From: Flavobacterium gelidicaeli
Lineage (GTDB): Bacteria > Bacteroidota > Bacteroidia > Flavobacteriales > Flavobacteriaceae
Direction of reading: 5' to 3'
Length of the DNA: 64,000 nt
Assembly: GCF_013294005.1 (NCBI RefSeq)
Contig: NZ_JABSNK010000005.1
Location: forward strand, 186,001 to 250,000
Part shown: positions 17,133 through 26,266 of the stretch, piece after piece
Position numbering within the stretch: the stretch's first letter is position 1
How the letters are laid out: each line of letters starts with the position of its first letter
The notes under the pieces: generated by a model
The model's database searches: none
What the model saw: only the letters and a program-made list of their open reading frames with translations
Told to the model about the DNA's origin: nothing
Program-made: the position numbers and the translations under genes

Positions 17133-17999
17133 TTTAATTTTATCCAAATTTAATTTATAAACATTACCGCCTGTTTTTTTTACTTTTTCATCAGCAATGA
17201 ATATTGTACTAGCGTCTTTAAAAGCAATACTTTCTTTTTGGGAGTAATGCTTTAAGTCGCCCATTTTAAGATCTCCTGATAAAAAATTATCTGATTTAAA
17301 ATCTTTAAAAATCCAAATTTTACTGTGACTTAAAAGAATAACTTTTGAATTATCAGGACTAATTGTTGCACTAGTAATTGCTGCATCATCGTAGTTTTTA
17401 CCCAGTTTTATACTTCCTAATAATTCTGCTTTATGATGCCCTGCTTTATTGGGAATCTTATATAATGAAGTCATCCCTTTAAAATCTTTACTTCTGTCTT
17501 TGGTAAACAAATAGAAATAATTATTAAATTCAAAAAAACCTTCTACATCATAAAATAACTCCTTCTTTTTGGGCGGAAAATCCTTTTGTTCAGGATAATA
17601 AAAAGTCACTTTATAGTCTGGTGTAGCCTCTTTGGCGTTAAGCACCTTTTTATTTATCTTGTAAATACACAGGTTTTTTCTATCATTATGATTGTTTCCA
17701 AAATCACCAATATATAAATTACCTTGTTTGTCTTTAGCAATATCTTCCCAATCAACATTAGCAGTATTAGCAATTGTAATTTCGTTTACAATCACTCCAT
17801 CGCTATTTAGGCTGTAAATTTTATTATCGTTTCCGCTATCTTCAAGTGTCCATAACAAGTCAGTTTCTGGCAAGTAAACTACTCCCGAAACTTCTTTTAA
17901 GTTATTTGGCAGAGAAAAAAAGGGTTTTAATTTACCTAAATCTTGCTGACAAGAAAGAATTAATAAAGTGAGTGAGTATATCGAAAAGTAATTTTTCAT
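17115..17999 (-). CDS. Propeller-type lipoprotein (SdiA-regulated/esterase-like)
   Basis: Protein of 294 residues with a lipoprotein signal (LLILSC, Cys17). The mature part has repeating beta units (VSGVVYLPETDLLWTLEDSGNDNKIY, KQGNLYIGDFGNNHNDR, FKDASTIFIADE) typical of a beta-propeller. The sequence DVEGFFEFNNYFYLFTKDRSK resembles SdiA-regulated/phytase-esterase-like propellers. No catalytic set can be named. It overlaps the convergent metallophosphoesterase gene by 18 bp and lies 36 bp after the kinase-like unknown, so those two may be co-transcribed. Confidence 0.68.
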   Translation of the reverse strand: MKNYFSIYSLTLLILSCQQDLGKLKPFFSLPNNLKEVSGVVYLPETDLLWTLEDSGNDNKIYSLNSDGVIVNEITIANTANVDWEDIAKDKQGNLYIGDFGNNHNDRKNLCIYKINKKVLNAKEATPDYKVTFYYPEQKDFPPKKKELFYDVEGFFEFNNYFYLFTKDRSKDFKGMTSLYKIPNKAGHHKAELLGSIKLGKNYDDAAITSATISPDNSKVILLSHSKIWIFKDFKSDNFLSGDLKMGDLKHYSQKESIAFKDASTIFIADEKVKKTGGNVYKLNLDKIKLETKP

Positions 18000-18035
18000 G
18001 CGTAATAATATCTTATTTGTAATTTGTTTAATTGA

Positions 18036-19100
18036 TTAAAAACCCGGTTTAAATAAATTAGCATTTTTATAGTTTCGTGTTACAAATCTAAAAGCGGCAC
18101 TTAAAACATTACCCATACGTTTAGCATTCTTAAAATTCACATCATTCGTATAGCGATACAAGTCCATTTTAAGTTGTGTTATATGCTCTTCTGGGGCAAT
18201 ATTATCTTGTCCCATTATTTTTAAAATACGTTTAATACGTGTTTCCGCAGATAGAATTCTTTTGGCTAATACGGCGCGCTCTTCATTTTTATATTGTTCT
18301 ATTGAGCTCTCTTGCAATTTCTCTTTTACTAAGCGTACCATAGGGTAGTTTTCTTTAAAAAACTGTGGTCTGTACACTTTAAAATTCCCTTCATAACATT
18401 GTTGATCAAAATCAATTGGTCGGATTTTGTATACAACTTGATCAAAATCGTGAATAGGAACAATAACATAATTATATGCCCTCATGTCTCCTAAGAGTCT
18501 AATCATGCAACGTTCATTGAACTTCACAAACTCTTTAGCTATTTGTGCTTTTTCAGTTTCGGTACAGTTTTTTAGTAAAGTATCCATAAAAACATCACCT
18601 GGGATACCAATAATATGCTCTTCAATCAATGTGTCTTCATAAACCAAAAAATTGATTTTATCAGGTGATAAAATATGCTCTAATTCTAAACCATAAATAC
18701 GCGAAGCATCAGCTTTTTTCACATAAAAATGCGTGTAGTTATCATTTAAAATATTTCGAACTTTTATTCGAAAAGGTTTTGAATTCCCAAAAGTGCAATA
18801 ATCAATTGAATCTACATTTAAGAACTTTATAATATCAAGGTTTCCATCAGAATGTAGTAGCGAATAGATTTTTTTTAGATTCAAATCAATTTCATTCCTT
18901 TCAAATTCATTATAGAAAACCCTTGCCCACAAGGTATCATTATCCTGTTTATCATAAACATTGATAGAGCCTGAAAAACGCAATAAATCATCATAACATA
19001 TCTCAACTTTAGATATACGGTCAAAACGTCCTAAATATTCAAATAACGATTTGTTAATTGGGTAGGACGGTTTTTTAAATTGTATGAAGGTATCTTCCAT
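18036..19100 (-). CDS. Conserved protein with kinase-like motifs, function unknown
   Basis: Cytosolic protein of 354 residues with no recognised name. Around residues 205-240 it reads LLGDMRAYNYVIV, then YKIRPIDFDQQCYEG. The order GD-x-R-x-x-N followed by a DFD-type element resembles the catalytic loop and metal motif of HipA/FAM20-like kinases and parallels GDWDRHYDQ and PRDRDQAF in the metallophosphoesterase 2 kb away. A glycine-rich nucleotide loop is not obvious, so activity is uncertain. It lies 264 bp downstream of parC, separated by a terminator. Confidence 0.5.
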   Translation of the reverse strand: MEDTFIQFKKPSYPINKSLFEYLGRFDRISKVEICYDDLLRFSGSINVYDKQDNDTLWARVFYNEFERNEIDLNLKKIYSLLHSDGNLDIIKFLNVDSIDYCTFGNSKPFRIKVRNILNDNYTHFYVKKADASRIYGLELEHILSPDKINFLVYEDTLIEEHIIGIPGDVFMDTLLKNCTETEKAQIAKEFVKFNERCMIRLLGDMRAYNYVIVPIHDFDQVVYKIRPIDFDQQCYEGNFKVYRPQFFKENYPMVRLVKEKLQESSIEQYKNEERAVLAKRILSAETRIKRILKIMGQDNIAPEEHITQLKMDLYRYTNDVNFKNAKRMGNVLSAAFRFVTRNYKNANLFKPGF

Positions 19101-19290
19101 GTATTGCTTGTGTTTTGTACAAATTTACATTAAATTAAAGCTTAAAATAAATATTGAAAATTATTAAAACGCATTTGTATTCAAAAAAACACGTTTTCCT
19201 ACAATTTAATAAATTTGAAACGATAATCAAAGATAATTGTACTTTATTAACGCTTTATAGCAATTGTTTAACAGCAGATAGTGGCATTAA

Positions 19291-19328
19291 AAAAAGGTTC
19301 ACTTTACTTAAAAAGTGAACCTTTATAT
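19291..19328 (-). terminator. Terminator after parC
   Basis: A 13-bp stem (AAAGGTTCACTTT at 19293-19305 with AAAGTGAACCTTT at 19312-19324). Read on the minus strand it is followed by a T run, so it ends parC transcription. Confidence 0.8.
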
Positions 19329-19364
19329 TTTAATAAACTACTTTAAATAGCACAAAACAATTTT

Positions 19365-22067
19365 CTAAAATAATATTGCTTGTCCATCTTCATCAAGCTG
19401 AACATCAGGATTATCATCATCGCCAGAATTATTTCTAACTGGAACAATTTCCTCCGGAACCTCATAAGGCAATGGATCTAGCATATTAACTTGTTTCAAC
19501 TTATCAGTTGTCAACTGATTCCCCAGAGCTTTAAAACCTTTTACAGCAATAAAATCCTCGATATCAATTGTTACACTTTCTTTTTGAACTCCTTTAATTT
19601 TTGGAAAAACTAATTCTGCCACAGGACGATAGTCTGTTGATATAATTTCTAATTGTGAATTAGGGTGTTCAGTTATAAATATTTCTTCTTTGTTTTCTGT
19701 TTCTACTAAAAAACGTTTTAGATAATAACGCTCTTTCTCCCCATCATAATAAATTGCCGAAATTGGTTTTTTAGGGATCCATTTTTCTAGCACAACCATA
19801 TCTGTTTCAAAATGCGTTGTTAGTTCAGGGACAACAACTTTTAACTTACCTGATTGTTGTACTATTAGAATTTTATCACTCGGTCTAAACTCTCCTAATA
19901 AATCTCCTCTGCCGTCAACATTTAAGCGACGAACTGTATCATCATACCACACTTTTCTTGGTAATAATGTAGAGATTCCTTTTTCCTTGATCTCAATCTT
20001 TTTTATTGGATATTTACTCGCTAAATTCCCTTTAGAACCACGCCCTTTTATAGCTAGTTTAGCAAAATCAATATCGAATTTCAGTTTTTTAATACTACCT
20101 ACTTGTCTTAGTATTATTGTTATTACCTCAGCTTCACCATTTGGATTAGAAGTAAAATACAATATTTGAGACCCTTTAGTACCATTAGTTAAATCATATA
20201 ATTTATCGCGGGTAACTCCAGAGACATTGAAACGTTTTATGTAAGACGGACCTGATTTTCCGTCACGATAAATCACATTATTAATCGTACGCTTATCACT
20301 CTTATCAAAAATAGCGATATGGATAATATCTTTCCCTACAAAAGTTTTTGCATCAACTTTAGTAATCATCATATTCCCATCACGTAAAAAAACAATAACA
20401 TCATCAATATCAGAACAATCAGTTACATATTCGTCCTTTTTAAGACTAGTACCTACAAACCCTTCTTCTCTATTAACGTATAATTTTGTATTTCGCAGCA
20501 CTACTTTTGTAGCTTCAATATCATCAAAAACACGTAGCTCAGTTTGACGCTCACGCCCTTTACCGTATTTCTCTTTTAATTTTACAAAATAAGCAATTGC
20601 AAAATCAATTAAATGCTCTAAATCGTGTTTTACTTGTTCAATACTTCCTTCGAGTGCTTCAATTTTGTCTTGCGCTTTATTACTATCAAACTTAGAAATA
20701 CGCATGATTCTAATATCTAATAACCTCAGAATATCTTCCTCAGTAATAGCACGTTTTAAATGTTTAATATGTGGTTTTAAACCATCATCAACTGCCTGAA
20801 TAACATCCTCTCTCGTAGTTTTTTCTTCAATATCGCGGTAGATTTTATTTTCGATAAAAATTCGTTCCAAAGAAAGAAAATGCCATTGCTCTTCTAGTTC
20901 ACTCAATTGAATTTCGAGTTCGCTTTTAAGCAATTGAACAGTACGCGCTGTCGAAATTTTCAACATATGAGAAACCCCAACAAACAGCGGTTTATTATCT
21001 TCAATAACACAACCTAATGGCGCTACAGAAGTCTCACAAGCCGTAAAAGCAAATAAAGCATCAATCGTTTTATCTGGTGAAACACCTGGATACAAATGGA
21101 TCAATATCTCCACATTTGCTGCCGTGTTATCCTCAATTTTTTTGATTTTTATTTTCCCTTTATCATTCGCTTTCAAAATACTATCAATAAGTGTTGTAGT
21201 ATTTGTAGAAAACGGAATCTGGGTAATCACTAATGTATTTTTATCGAGCTGCGCAATTTTAGCACGTACACGCACACGACCGCCACGCATTCCATCATTG
21301 TAATTAGACACATCGGCAATTCCTTGTGTCATGAAATCCGGATAAATTGTAAAGGGTTTTCCTTTTAATATTTTTACCGAAGCATCAATCAATTCATTAA
21401 AATTGTGAGGCAATACTTTGGTCGAAAGACCTACTGCAATCCCTTCTGCACCCGAAGCTAATAATAATGGGAATTTTACTGGAAGATTATTCGGTTCTGC
21501 ACGACGACCATCATAAGACATTCCCCAATCAGTAATTTTTGGAGAATATAAAACCTCCAAGGCAAACTTAGACAAACGTGCTTCAATGTAACGTGAAGCT
21601 GCCGCAGAATCTCCCGTAAGGATATTTCCCCAGTTTCCTTGACAATCAATCAACAATTCTTTTTGACCTATTTGTACCATAGCGTCACCAATACTCGCAT
21701 CCCCGTGTGGGTGATACTGCATGGTATGTCCTACAACATTAGCTACTTTATTATAACGACCATCATCCAACTCTTTTAGCGAGTGCATAATACGACGTTG
21801 CACTGGTTTAAAACCATCTTCAATTGCTGGAACAGCACGCTCTAAAATAACATAAGAGGCATAGTCCAAAAACCAATCCTTGTACATCCCTGTAACCTTA
21901 GTTATAGTATCTGCACCATCGTCGTTATTATCGTAAAAATGTCCTCCGTCTGTCGATTTTTCTATTACCTCATCTGATTCTGCTTCTTGATTTTCATCAA
22001 TAGCATGATCTTCTGAATTAATATTGTCGTTCTCTGGATTTATATTTTCTTCTTCCTCGTCTTTCAT
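19365..22067 (-). CDS. parC: DNA topoisomerase IV subunit A
   Basis: Protein of 900 residues, the breakage-reunion subunit that decatenates daughter chromosomes with ParE. After an acidic N-terminal extension of about 55 residues comes the topoisomerase II A core (YKDWFLDYASYVILERAVPA). The active-site tyrosine is Tyr160 in SAAASRYIEAR, with QYHPHGDASIG just before. A coiled coil (about 400-490) and beta-pinwheel-like C-terminal repeats follow. The C-terminal tail is acidic. It is 7 bp after a YhcG-type nuclease gene, which itself follows parE, so the operon is parE-nuclease-parC. ParC/GyrA ambiguity is settled by the neighbouring short ParE. Confidence 0.93.
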   Translation of the reverse strand: MKDEEEENINPENDNINSEDHAIDENQEAESDEVIEKSTDGGHFYDNNDDGADTITKVTGMYKDWFLDYASYVILERAVPAIEDGFKPVQRRIMHSLKELDDGRYNKVANVVGHTMQYHPHGDASIGDAMVQIGQKELLIDCQGNWGNILTGDSAAASRYIEARLSKFALEVLYSPKITDWGMSYDGRRAEPNNLPVKFPLLLASGAEGIAVGLSTKVLPHNFNELIDASVKILKGKPFTIYPDFMTQGIADVSNYNDGMRGGRVRVRAKIAQLDKNTLVITQIPFSTNTTTLIDSILKANDKGKIKIKKIEDNTAANVEILIHLYPGVSPDKTIDALFAFTACETSVAPLGCVIEDNKPLFVGVSHMLKISTARTVQLLKSELEIQLSELEEQWHFLSLERIFIENKIYRDIEEKTTREDVIQAVDDGLKPHIKHLKRAITEEDILRLLDIRIMRISKFDSNKAQDKIEALEGSIEQVKHDLEHLIDFAIAYFVKLKEKYGKGRERQTELRVFDDIEATKVVLRNTKLYVNREEGFVGTSLKKDEYVTDCSDIDDVIVFLRDGNMMITKVDAKTFVGKDIIHIAIFDKSDKRTINNVIYRDGKSGPSYIKRFNVSGVTRDKLYDLTNGTKGSQILYFTSNPNGEAEVITIILRQVGSIKKLKFDIDFAKLAIKGRGSKGNLASKYPIKKIEIKEKGISTLLPRKVWYDDTVRRLNVDGRGDLLGEFRPSDKILIVQQSGKLKVVVPELTTHFETDMVVLEKWIPKKPISAIYYDGEKERYYLKRFLVETENKEEIFITEHPNSQLEIISTDYRPVAELVFPKIKGVQKESVTIDIEDFIAVKGFKALGNQLTTDKLKQVNMLDPLPYEVPEEIVPVRNNSGDDDNPDVQLDEDGQAILF

Positions 22068-22074
22068 ATAGTGA

Positions 22075-23136
22075 TTACGAAATTAATTTTATTAAATCTT
22101 CTTTACTAGGCAATACCGTTTTGTATTTACTAGCAAAGATTTGTTCGTTATTCTCTGGCAATGTATATTCAACCACTAAATCACTTTTGTTTTGACACAG
22201 TACAATTCCGATGGTTTTATTTTCGCCTTCCAAACGTTTTTCTCTATCATAATAGTTTACATACATTTGCATTTGTCCCAAGTCTTGGTGTTTCAATTCG
22301 CCAATTTTTAAATCGATCAGTACAAAACATCGCAATACACGATTATAGAAAACTAGGTCAATTCTAAAATGTTTATCGTCAAATGTTATCCGGTCTTGTC
22401 GTGCTACAAAAGTAAATCCGTGGCCTAGTTCTAGTAAAAAACTTTCTAATTTGTTGATGATTTCTTCTTCCAAATCCGATTCTGAATATTGATGCAATTC
22501 AGGTAATCCTAAAAACTCTAAGATATAAGGGTCTTTAATCAGATCTTTTGGCTTTTCGATTAGCTGTCCTGCTGTAGAAAGTTTCAAAATTCCTTCCTTA
22601 TCACGACTTAAAGCCAATCTGGTATATAGCGCCGAATCATATTGCCTTTTTAATTCCCTTACACTCCAATTGCATTTCTCAGATTCTATTTCGTAAAAAC
22701 GTCTTTCTTCTTCATTATCAATACGCAGTAAGAAAGTATAATGAGTCCAAGTTAATTTAAAATAAGACCGAAACAATTCAAAATAAGCATTATTGAATTC
22801 CGCAGTCAATGACTGCGGAATTTGATTATACAAAATCGTCGACAGTGATGACGAATTTGAATATGTTTTATAAAACTTTCTTATTTGTTCTAAATTCCTC
22901 ATTGAAAACCCCTTCCCAAACTCTTTTGTTAAATCTGCAGAGAGTCCTTTTAAAATTTGCTTGCCATACTCCGCTCTTTCTTTTCCGTTCTGCTCTTCTT
23001 CAATAATCATTCTACCTATCTCAAAATAAGTATAGGTCATCGTTGCGTTTACCGTACGTAAAACCTGCTGGCGTGCATTTTGCAAAAGCACAACTACCTG
23101 TGAAAATAAGATTTTATTTTGAAGACTTTTTGACAC
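22075..23136 (-). CDS. YhcG-type PD-(D/E)xK nuclease domain protein (DUF1016)
   Basis: Protein of 353 residues. An N-terminal DUF1016 helical domain (about 10-150; FSMRNLEQIRKFY, LTWTHYTFLLRI) precedes a C-terminal PD-(D/E)xK nuclease fold (about 220-345). The likely catalytic residues are Asp260 (HFRIDLVFY) and Asp275-x-Lys277 (VLIDLKIGEL); the second acid is Asp where Glu is common. Family members are often found in mobile or restriction-modification neighbourhoods; none has a settled cellular role. The gene lies between parE (28 bp) and parC (7 bp), an uncommon break in this operon. A 27-base perfect hairpin lies inside the coding region near residues 105-114. Confidence 0.85.
   Translation of the reverse strand: MSKSLQNKILFSQVVVLLQNARQQVLRTVNATMTYTYFEIGRMIIEEEQNGKERAEYGKQILKGLSADLTKEFGKGFSMRNLEQIRKFYKTYSNSSSLSTILYNQIPQSLTAEFNNAYFELFRSYFKLTWTHYTFLLRIDNEEERRFYEIESEKCNWSVRELKRQYDSALYTRLALSRDKEGILKLSTAGQLIEKPKDLIKDPYILEFLGLPELHQYSESDLEEEIINKLESFLLELGHGFTFVARQDRITFDDKHFRIDLVFYNRVLRCFVLIDLKIGELKHQDLGQMQMYVNYYDREKRLEGENKTIGIVLCQNKSDLVVEYTLPENNEQIFASKYKTVLPSKEDLIKLIS
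22796..22822. repeat. Perfect hairpin inside the YhcG-type gene
   Basis: Two 12-base arms (AATTCCGCAGTC and GACTGCGGAATT) with a 3-base loop. It lies in the variable linker before the LTWTHY block and keeps the frame open. Its arms are G+C richer than the surroundings. Confidence 0.75.
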
Positions 23137-23164
23137 TTGTATTTATTCCCAAAAGGTTATTACT

Positions 23165-25027
23165 CTACTCCTTCTCTACCACATCCAGTTCTACCTTCAA
23201 GTTCTTAATAATAAACTCTTGACGGTCCGGTGTGTTTTTACCCATATAAAAAGAAAGCAATTGCTCTACTGATGTGTTTTTATCCATCATCACTGGGTCT
23301 AGGCGAATGTCTTCTCCAATAAAAAACTGAAACTCATCTGGCGAAATTTCCCCTAATCCTTTAAATCGAGTGATTTCTGGCTTGGGTTTTAGCTTTTCGA
23401 TAGCCGCTTTTTTCTCATCATCAGAGTAGCAGTAAATCGTTTCCTTTTTATTTCGAACCCTAAACAAAGGGGTTTGTAAAATATATAAATGTCCTTCTTT
23501 GATTAATTCTGGAAAAAACTGCAAAAAGAAAGTAATCAATAACAAACGAATGTGCATTCCATCGACATCGGCATCTGTTGCGATTACAATATTGTTGTAA
23601 CGCAGGTTTTCCATGTCATCTTCAATATCTAATGCCGCTTGAAGCAAATTAAACTCTTCATTTTCATAAACAATCTTCTTGCTCATTCCGTACGAGTTCA
23701 ACGGTTTTCCACGTAAACTAAATACCGCTTGTGTATTCACATCACGCGATTTAGTAATCGATCCCGAAGCCGAATCCCCCTCAGTGATAAACAAAGTACT
23801 CTCTAGATAGCGCGCATTTTTAATATCGGGTAAATGCACACGGCAATCACGCAATTTTTTATTGTGTAAGTTGGATTTCTTAGCACGATCTTTTGCTAAT
23901 TTTCTAATACCTGAAAGTTCTTTACGTTCTCTCTCTGCTTGTAGAATTTTACGTAAAAGTAAATCGGCTGTTTCTGGATTTTTATGTAAAAAGTTGTCTA
24001 ATTTATTTTTTACAAAATCATTTACAAATGTTCGTACCGAAGGCATCCCTTCTTCTGAACCCATGTCAGTAGAACCTAATTTGGTTTTTGTTTGTGATTC
24101 AAAAACGGGTTCCATCACTTTTATACTCACGGCACTTACTACCGACTTACGAATATCAGAAGATTCGAAACTTTTATTGTAAAACTCACGTATTGTTTTT
24201 ACCAGCGCTTCTCTAAAAGCAACTAAGTGTGTCCCTCCTTGCGTAGTATTTTGTCCATTTACAAAAGAGTGGTATTCCTCACTATATTGTGATTTACTGT
24301 GTGTAATTGCCAACTCTATATCATCGCCTTTTAAGTGAATGATGGGGTAAACCATATCTTCCTCGGCAATGTTTTCTTCTAATAAATCTTTTAATCCGTT
24401 ATCCGAAAAGTATTTTTCTCCGTTATAAATTATTGTTAATCCTGTGTTTAAGTAACAATAATTTTTAAGCATTTTAACCACATATTCATTTCTGAATTTA
24501 TAGTTTTTAAAAATCGCTTCATCTGGAATAAAGGTTACTTTAGTTCCTTTTCGTTTTGTAGTATCAATGATTTCCTCTTCAAGAACTAAATTTCCTGCTG
24601 AGAATTCGGCTGCTTTTTGTTTGTCCTCACGAACTGACTCTACTCTAAAATAATTAGACAGTGCATTAACCGCCTTGGTTCCTACACCATTCAAACCCAC
24701 CGATTTCTTAAATGCTAGCGAGTCATATTTTCCTCCCGTATTCATTTTAGAAACAACATCAATCACTTTTCCAAGTGGAATTCCACGTCCATAATCACGT
24801 ACAGCTACGGTTTTATCTTTGATCGATACTTCTATCGTTTTACCAGCGCCCATAACAAACTCATCGATACAGTTGTCGAGTACTTCTTTTAATAAAATAT
24901 AGATACCATCATCAGGTGAAGATCCGTCGCCCAGCTTACCAATGTACATTCCGGGACGCATACGAATGTGCTCTTTCCAGTCGAGTGACCGAATATTATC
25001 TTCGGTATATTGATTTTTATCAGACAT
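23165..25027 (-). CDS. parE: DNA topoisomerase IV subunit B
   Basis: ATPase subunit of 620 residues, typical for ParE. The GHKL ATPase region has [28 protein letters not shown] and [14 protein letters not shown] transducer domain follows, then a TOPRIM domain with [10 protein letters not shown] and [14 protein letters not shown], and the C-terminal QxxRFKGLGE-like region ([15 protein letters not shown]). It pairs with ParC to form the A2B2 enzyme that separates replicated chromosomes. It starts the three-gene operon. The gene is complete with all key residues. Confidence 0.95.
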   Translation of the reverse strand: MSDKNQYTEDNIRSLDWKEHIRMRPGMYIGKLGDGSSPDDGIYILLKEVLDNCIDEFVMGAGKTIEVSIKDKTVAVRDYGRGIPLGKVIDVVSKMNTGGKYDSLAFKKSVGLNGVGTKAVNALSNYFRVESVREDKQKAAEFSAGNLVLEEEIIDTTKRKGTKVTFIPDEAIFKNYKFRNEYVVKMLKNYCYLNTGLTIIYNGEKYFSDNGLKDLLEENIAEEDMVYPIIHLKGDDIELAITHSKSQYSEEYHSFVNGQNTTQGGTHLVAFREALVKTIREFYNKSFESSDIRKSVVSAVSIKVMEPVFESQTKTKLGSTDMGSEEGMPSVRTFVNDFVKNKLDNFLHKNPETADLLLRKILQAERERKELSGIRKLAKDRAKKSNLHNKKLRDCRVHLPDIKNARYLESTLFITEGDSASGSITKSRDVNTQAVFSLRGKPLNSYGMSKKIVYENEEFNLLQAALDIEDDMENLRYNNIVIATDADVDGMHIRLLLITFFLQFFPELIKEGHLYILQTPLFRVRNKKETIYCYSDDEKKAAIEKLKPKPEITRFKGLGEISPDEFQFFIGEDIRLDPVMMDKNTSVEQLLSFYMGKNTPDRQEFIIKNLKVELDVVEKE

Positions 25028-25155
25028 TGCGGGAGTTTATCGATTTTGTGCTAATATAGCATATCTCGATATATTTTAAAAGCACTACGTCTCAAAATTA
25101 TTAAAAATAATATTGAGACGTGAATTTTAGTCTAAATAGTAGCGTTTTTTTGATT

Positions 25156-25683
25156 TTATGAGACCCACTTCTTGACAATCTGCTTCAATTCAGTATCTAA
25201 ATCGGTGTTTGTAATTTGTCCTTTTTCTATATCAAAATTATCGTCAAAATTAGGTACGGAAAAAGTTGCTTTTATGATTGCTCCATGACGCGGGAAAGCA
25301 TTTTTAGCTATTTCTAAAACAGTTGCTCCGCCTCTGCCTCCAGGTGAAGTAGCCATTAACAACATTGGTTTTTGTTGAAAAACTTTTCCATTGATTCTAG
25401 AACACCAATCCAAAATATTTTTGAAAGTAGCGGAGTAATTCCCGTTGTGTTCTGCCATTGAAACTACCAAAACATCAGCAGATGCAATCTTATCCAAAAA
25501 AGCTTGAGCAAGTTTATGTTGACCAATTTTTTCTTCAATATCTACACTAAATATTGGCATTTGGTAATCGTTTAAATCCAATACTTCTACTTGAGCATTT
25601 TCAAAAAGCGAAGCGGCATAAGTTGCTAATTTTTTATTGATTGAGTTTTTACTAGGGCTTGCGCCAAAAGCGATTATTTTCAT
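25156..25683 (-). CDS. NADPH-dependent FMN reductase family protein
   Basis: Flavodoxin-fold oxidoreductase of about 175 residues. I choose the ATG at 25683, giving MKIIAFGASPSKNSINKKLA; the longer frame to 25746 adds 21 residues before the beta-strand and lacks support. Motifs: the phosphate loop ASPSKNSIN, the central SMAEHNGNYSATFKNILDW and the MLLMATSPGGRGGATVLE region that contacts flavin. The reaction is reduction of FMN or quinones with NAD(P)H; substrate unknown. It is monocistronic, downstream of nothing on its strand within 580 bp. Confidence 0.85.
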   Translation of the reverse strand: MKIIAFGASPSKNSINKKLATYAASLFENAQVEVLDLNDYQMPIFSVDIEEKIGQHKLAQAFLDKIASADVLVVSMAEHNGNYSATFKNILDWCSRINGKVFQQKPMLLMATSPGGRGGATVLEIAKNAFPRHGAIIKATFSVPNFDDNFDIEKGQITNTDLDTELKQIVKKWVS

Positions 25684-25746
25684 TTTTTTTATAAATGTAT
25701 AAAAAAAATTCTCAGGCAAATAGTTTCTTACCCGAAATAACTTCAC

Positions 25747-26266
25747 AAAGAGCTAGCTTTAGGATATTTATAATGTACATTACAATTTATTTTTCACTGC
25801 AATTCCTATAGCATAAATAATTATCTATAGCACCAAAATTCTCTAACGAAGTTCTGACTCTGTAATTGGATTGTTTTTCTTCTAAGAAATATAAAAAACA
25901 CAAACCAATAAGTAGTTGTTTTGTTTTGTCAACGTGCAAATTTATAGATGCTTTTTTATTATAGTAGTTTATACAGTAAACAAAAGCTTATTTAGCGCAT
26001 ATTTTGCAGAGAATACAATTTTATTCTCCGCATCTTCTTTGATTTTTTTTTAACAAAAGCCTAAAAAATAACTTTCTAGGCTTTTCTGTTTTCCTGCAAG
26101 GTATTTTTTTGACCTTGGAGGTTTTGGTTATGAAATTCTCTTGTATTTAATTAAAACGATTTGTTACTTGAGAAGCCTTTAATAAGGATTTATAAAAGCT
26201 AGACATAATATATTTGAGATAGCAATCATTTCGTATTTATAAATAGTTTTATAGTAATTCTCATTG
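25747..26266. other. Non-coding stretch between the FMN reductase and the defence-like block
   Basis: No credible gene. It contains two small hairpins: one at about 26014-26034 (GAGAATA with TATTCTC) and one at 26055-26085 (AAAAGCCTA with TAGGCTTTT). Neither has the T run expected of a terminator for the minus-strand neighbours. It marks the downstream edge of the AT-rich accessory block and could be the scar of an insertion; I see no direct repeats that prove this. Confidence 0.5.

Noticed and set aside
26055..26085. Hairpin as terminator of the defence-like block
   Set aside because: The stem is fair, but no T run follows on the minus strand, so I only mention it.
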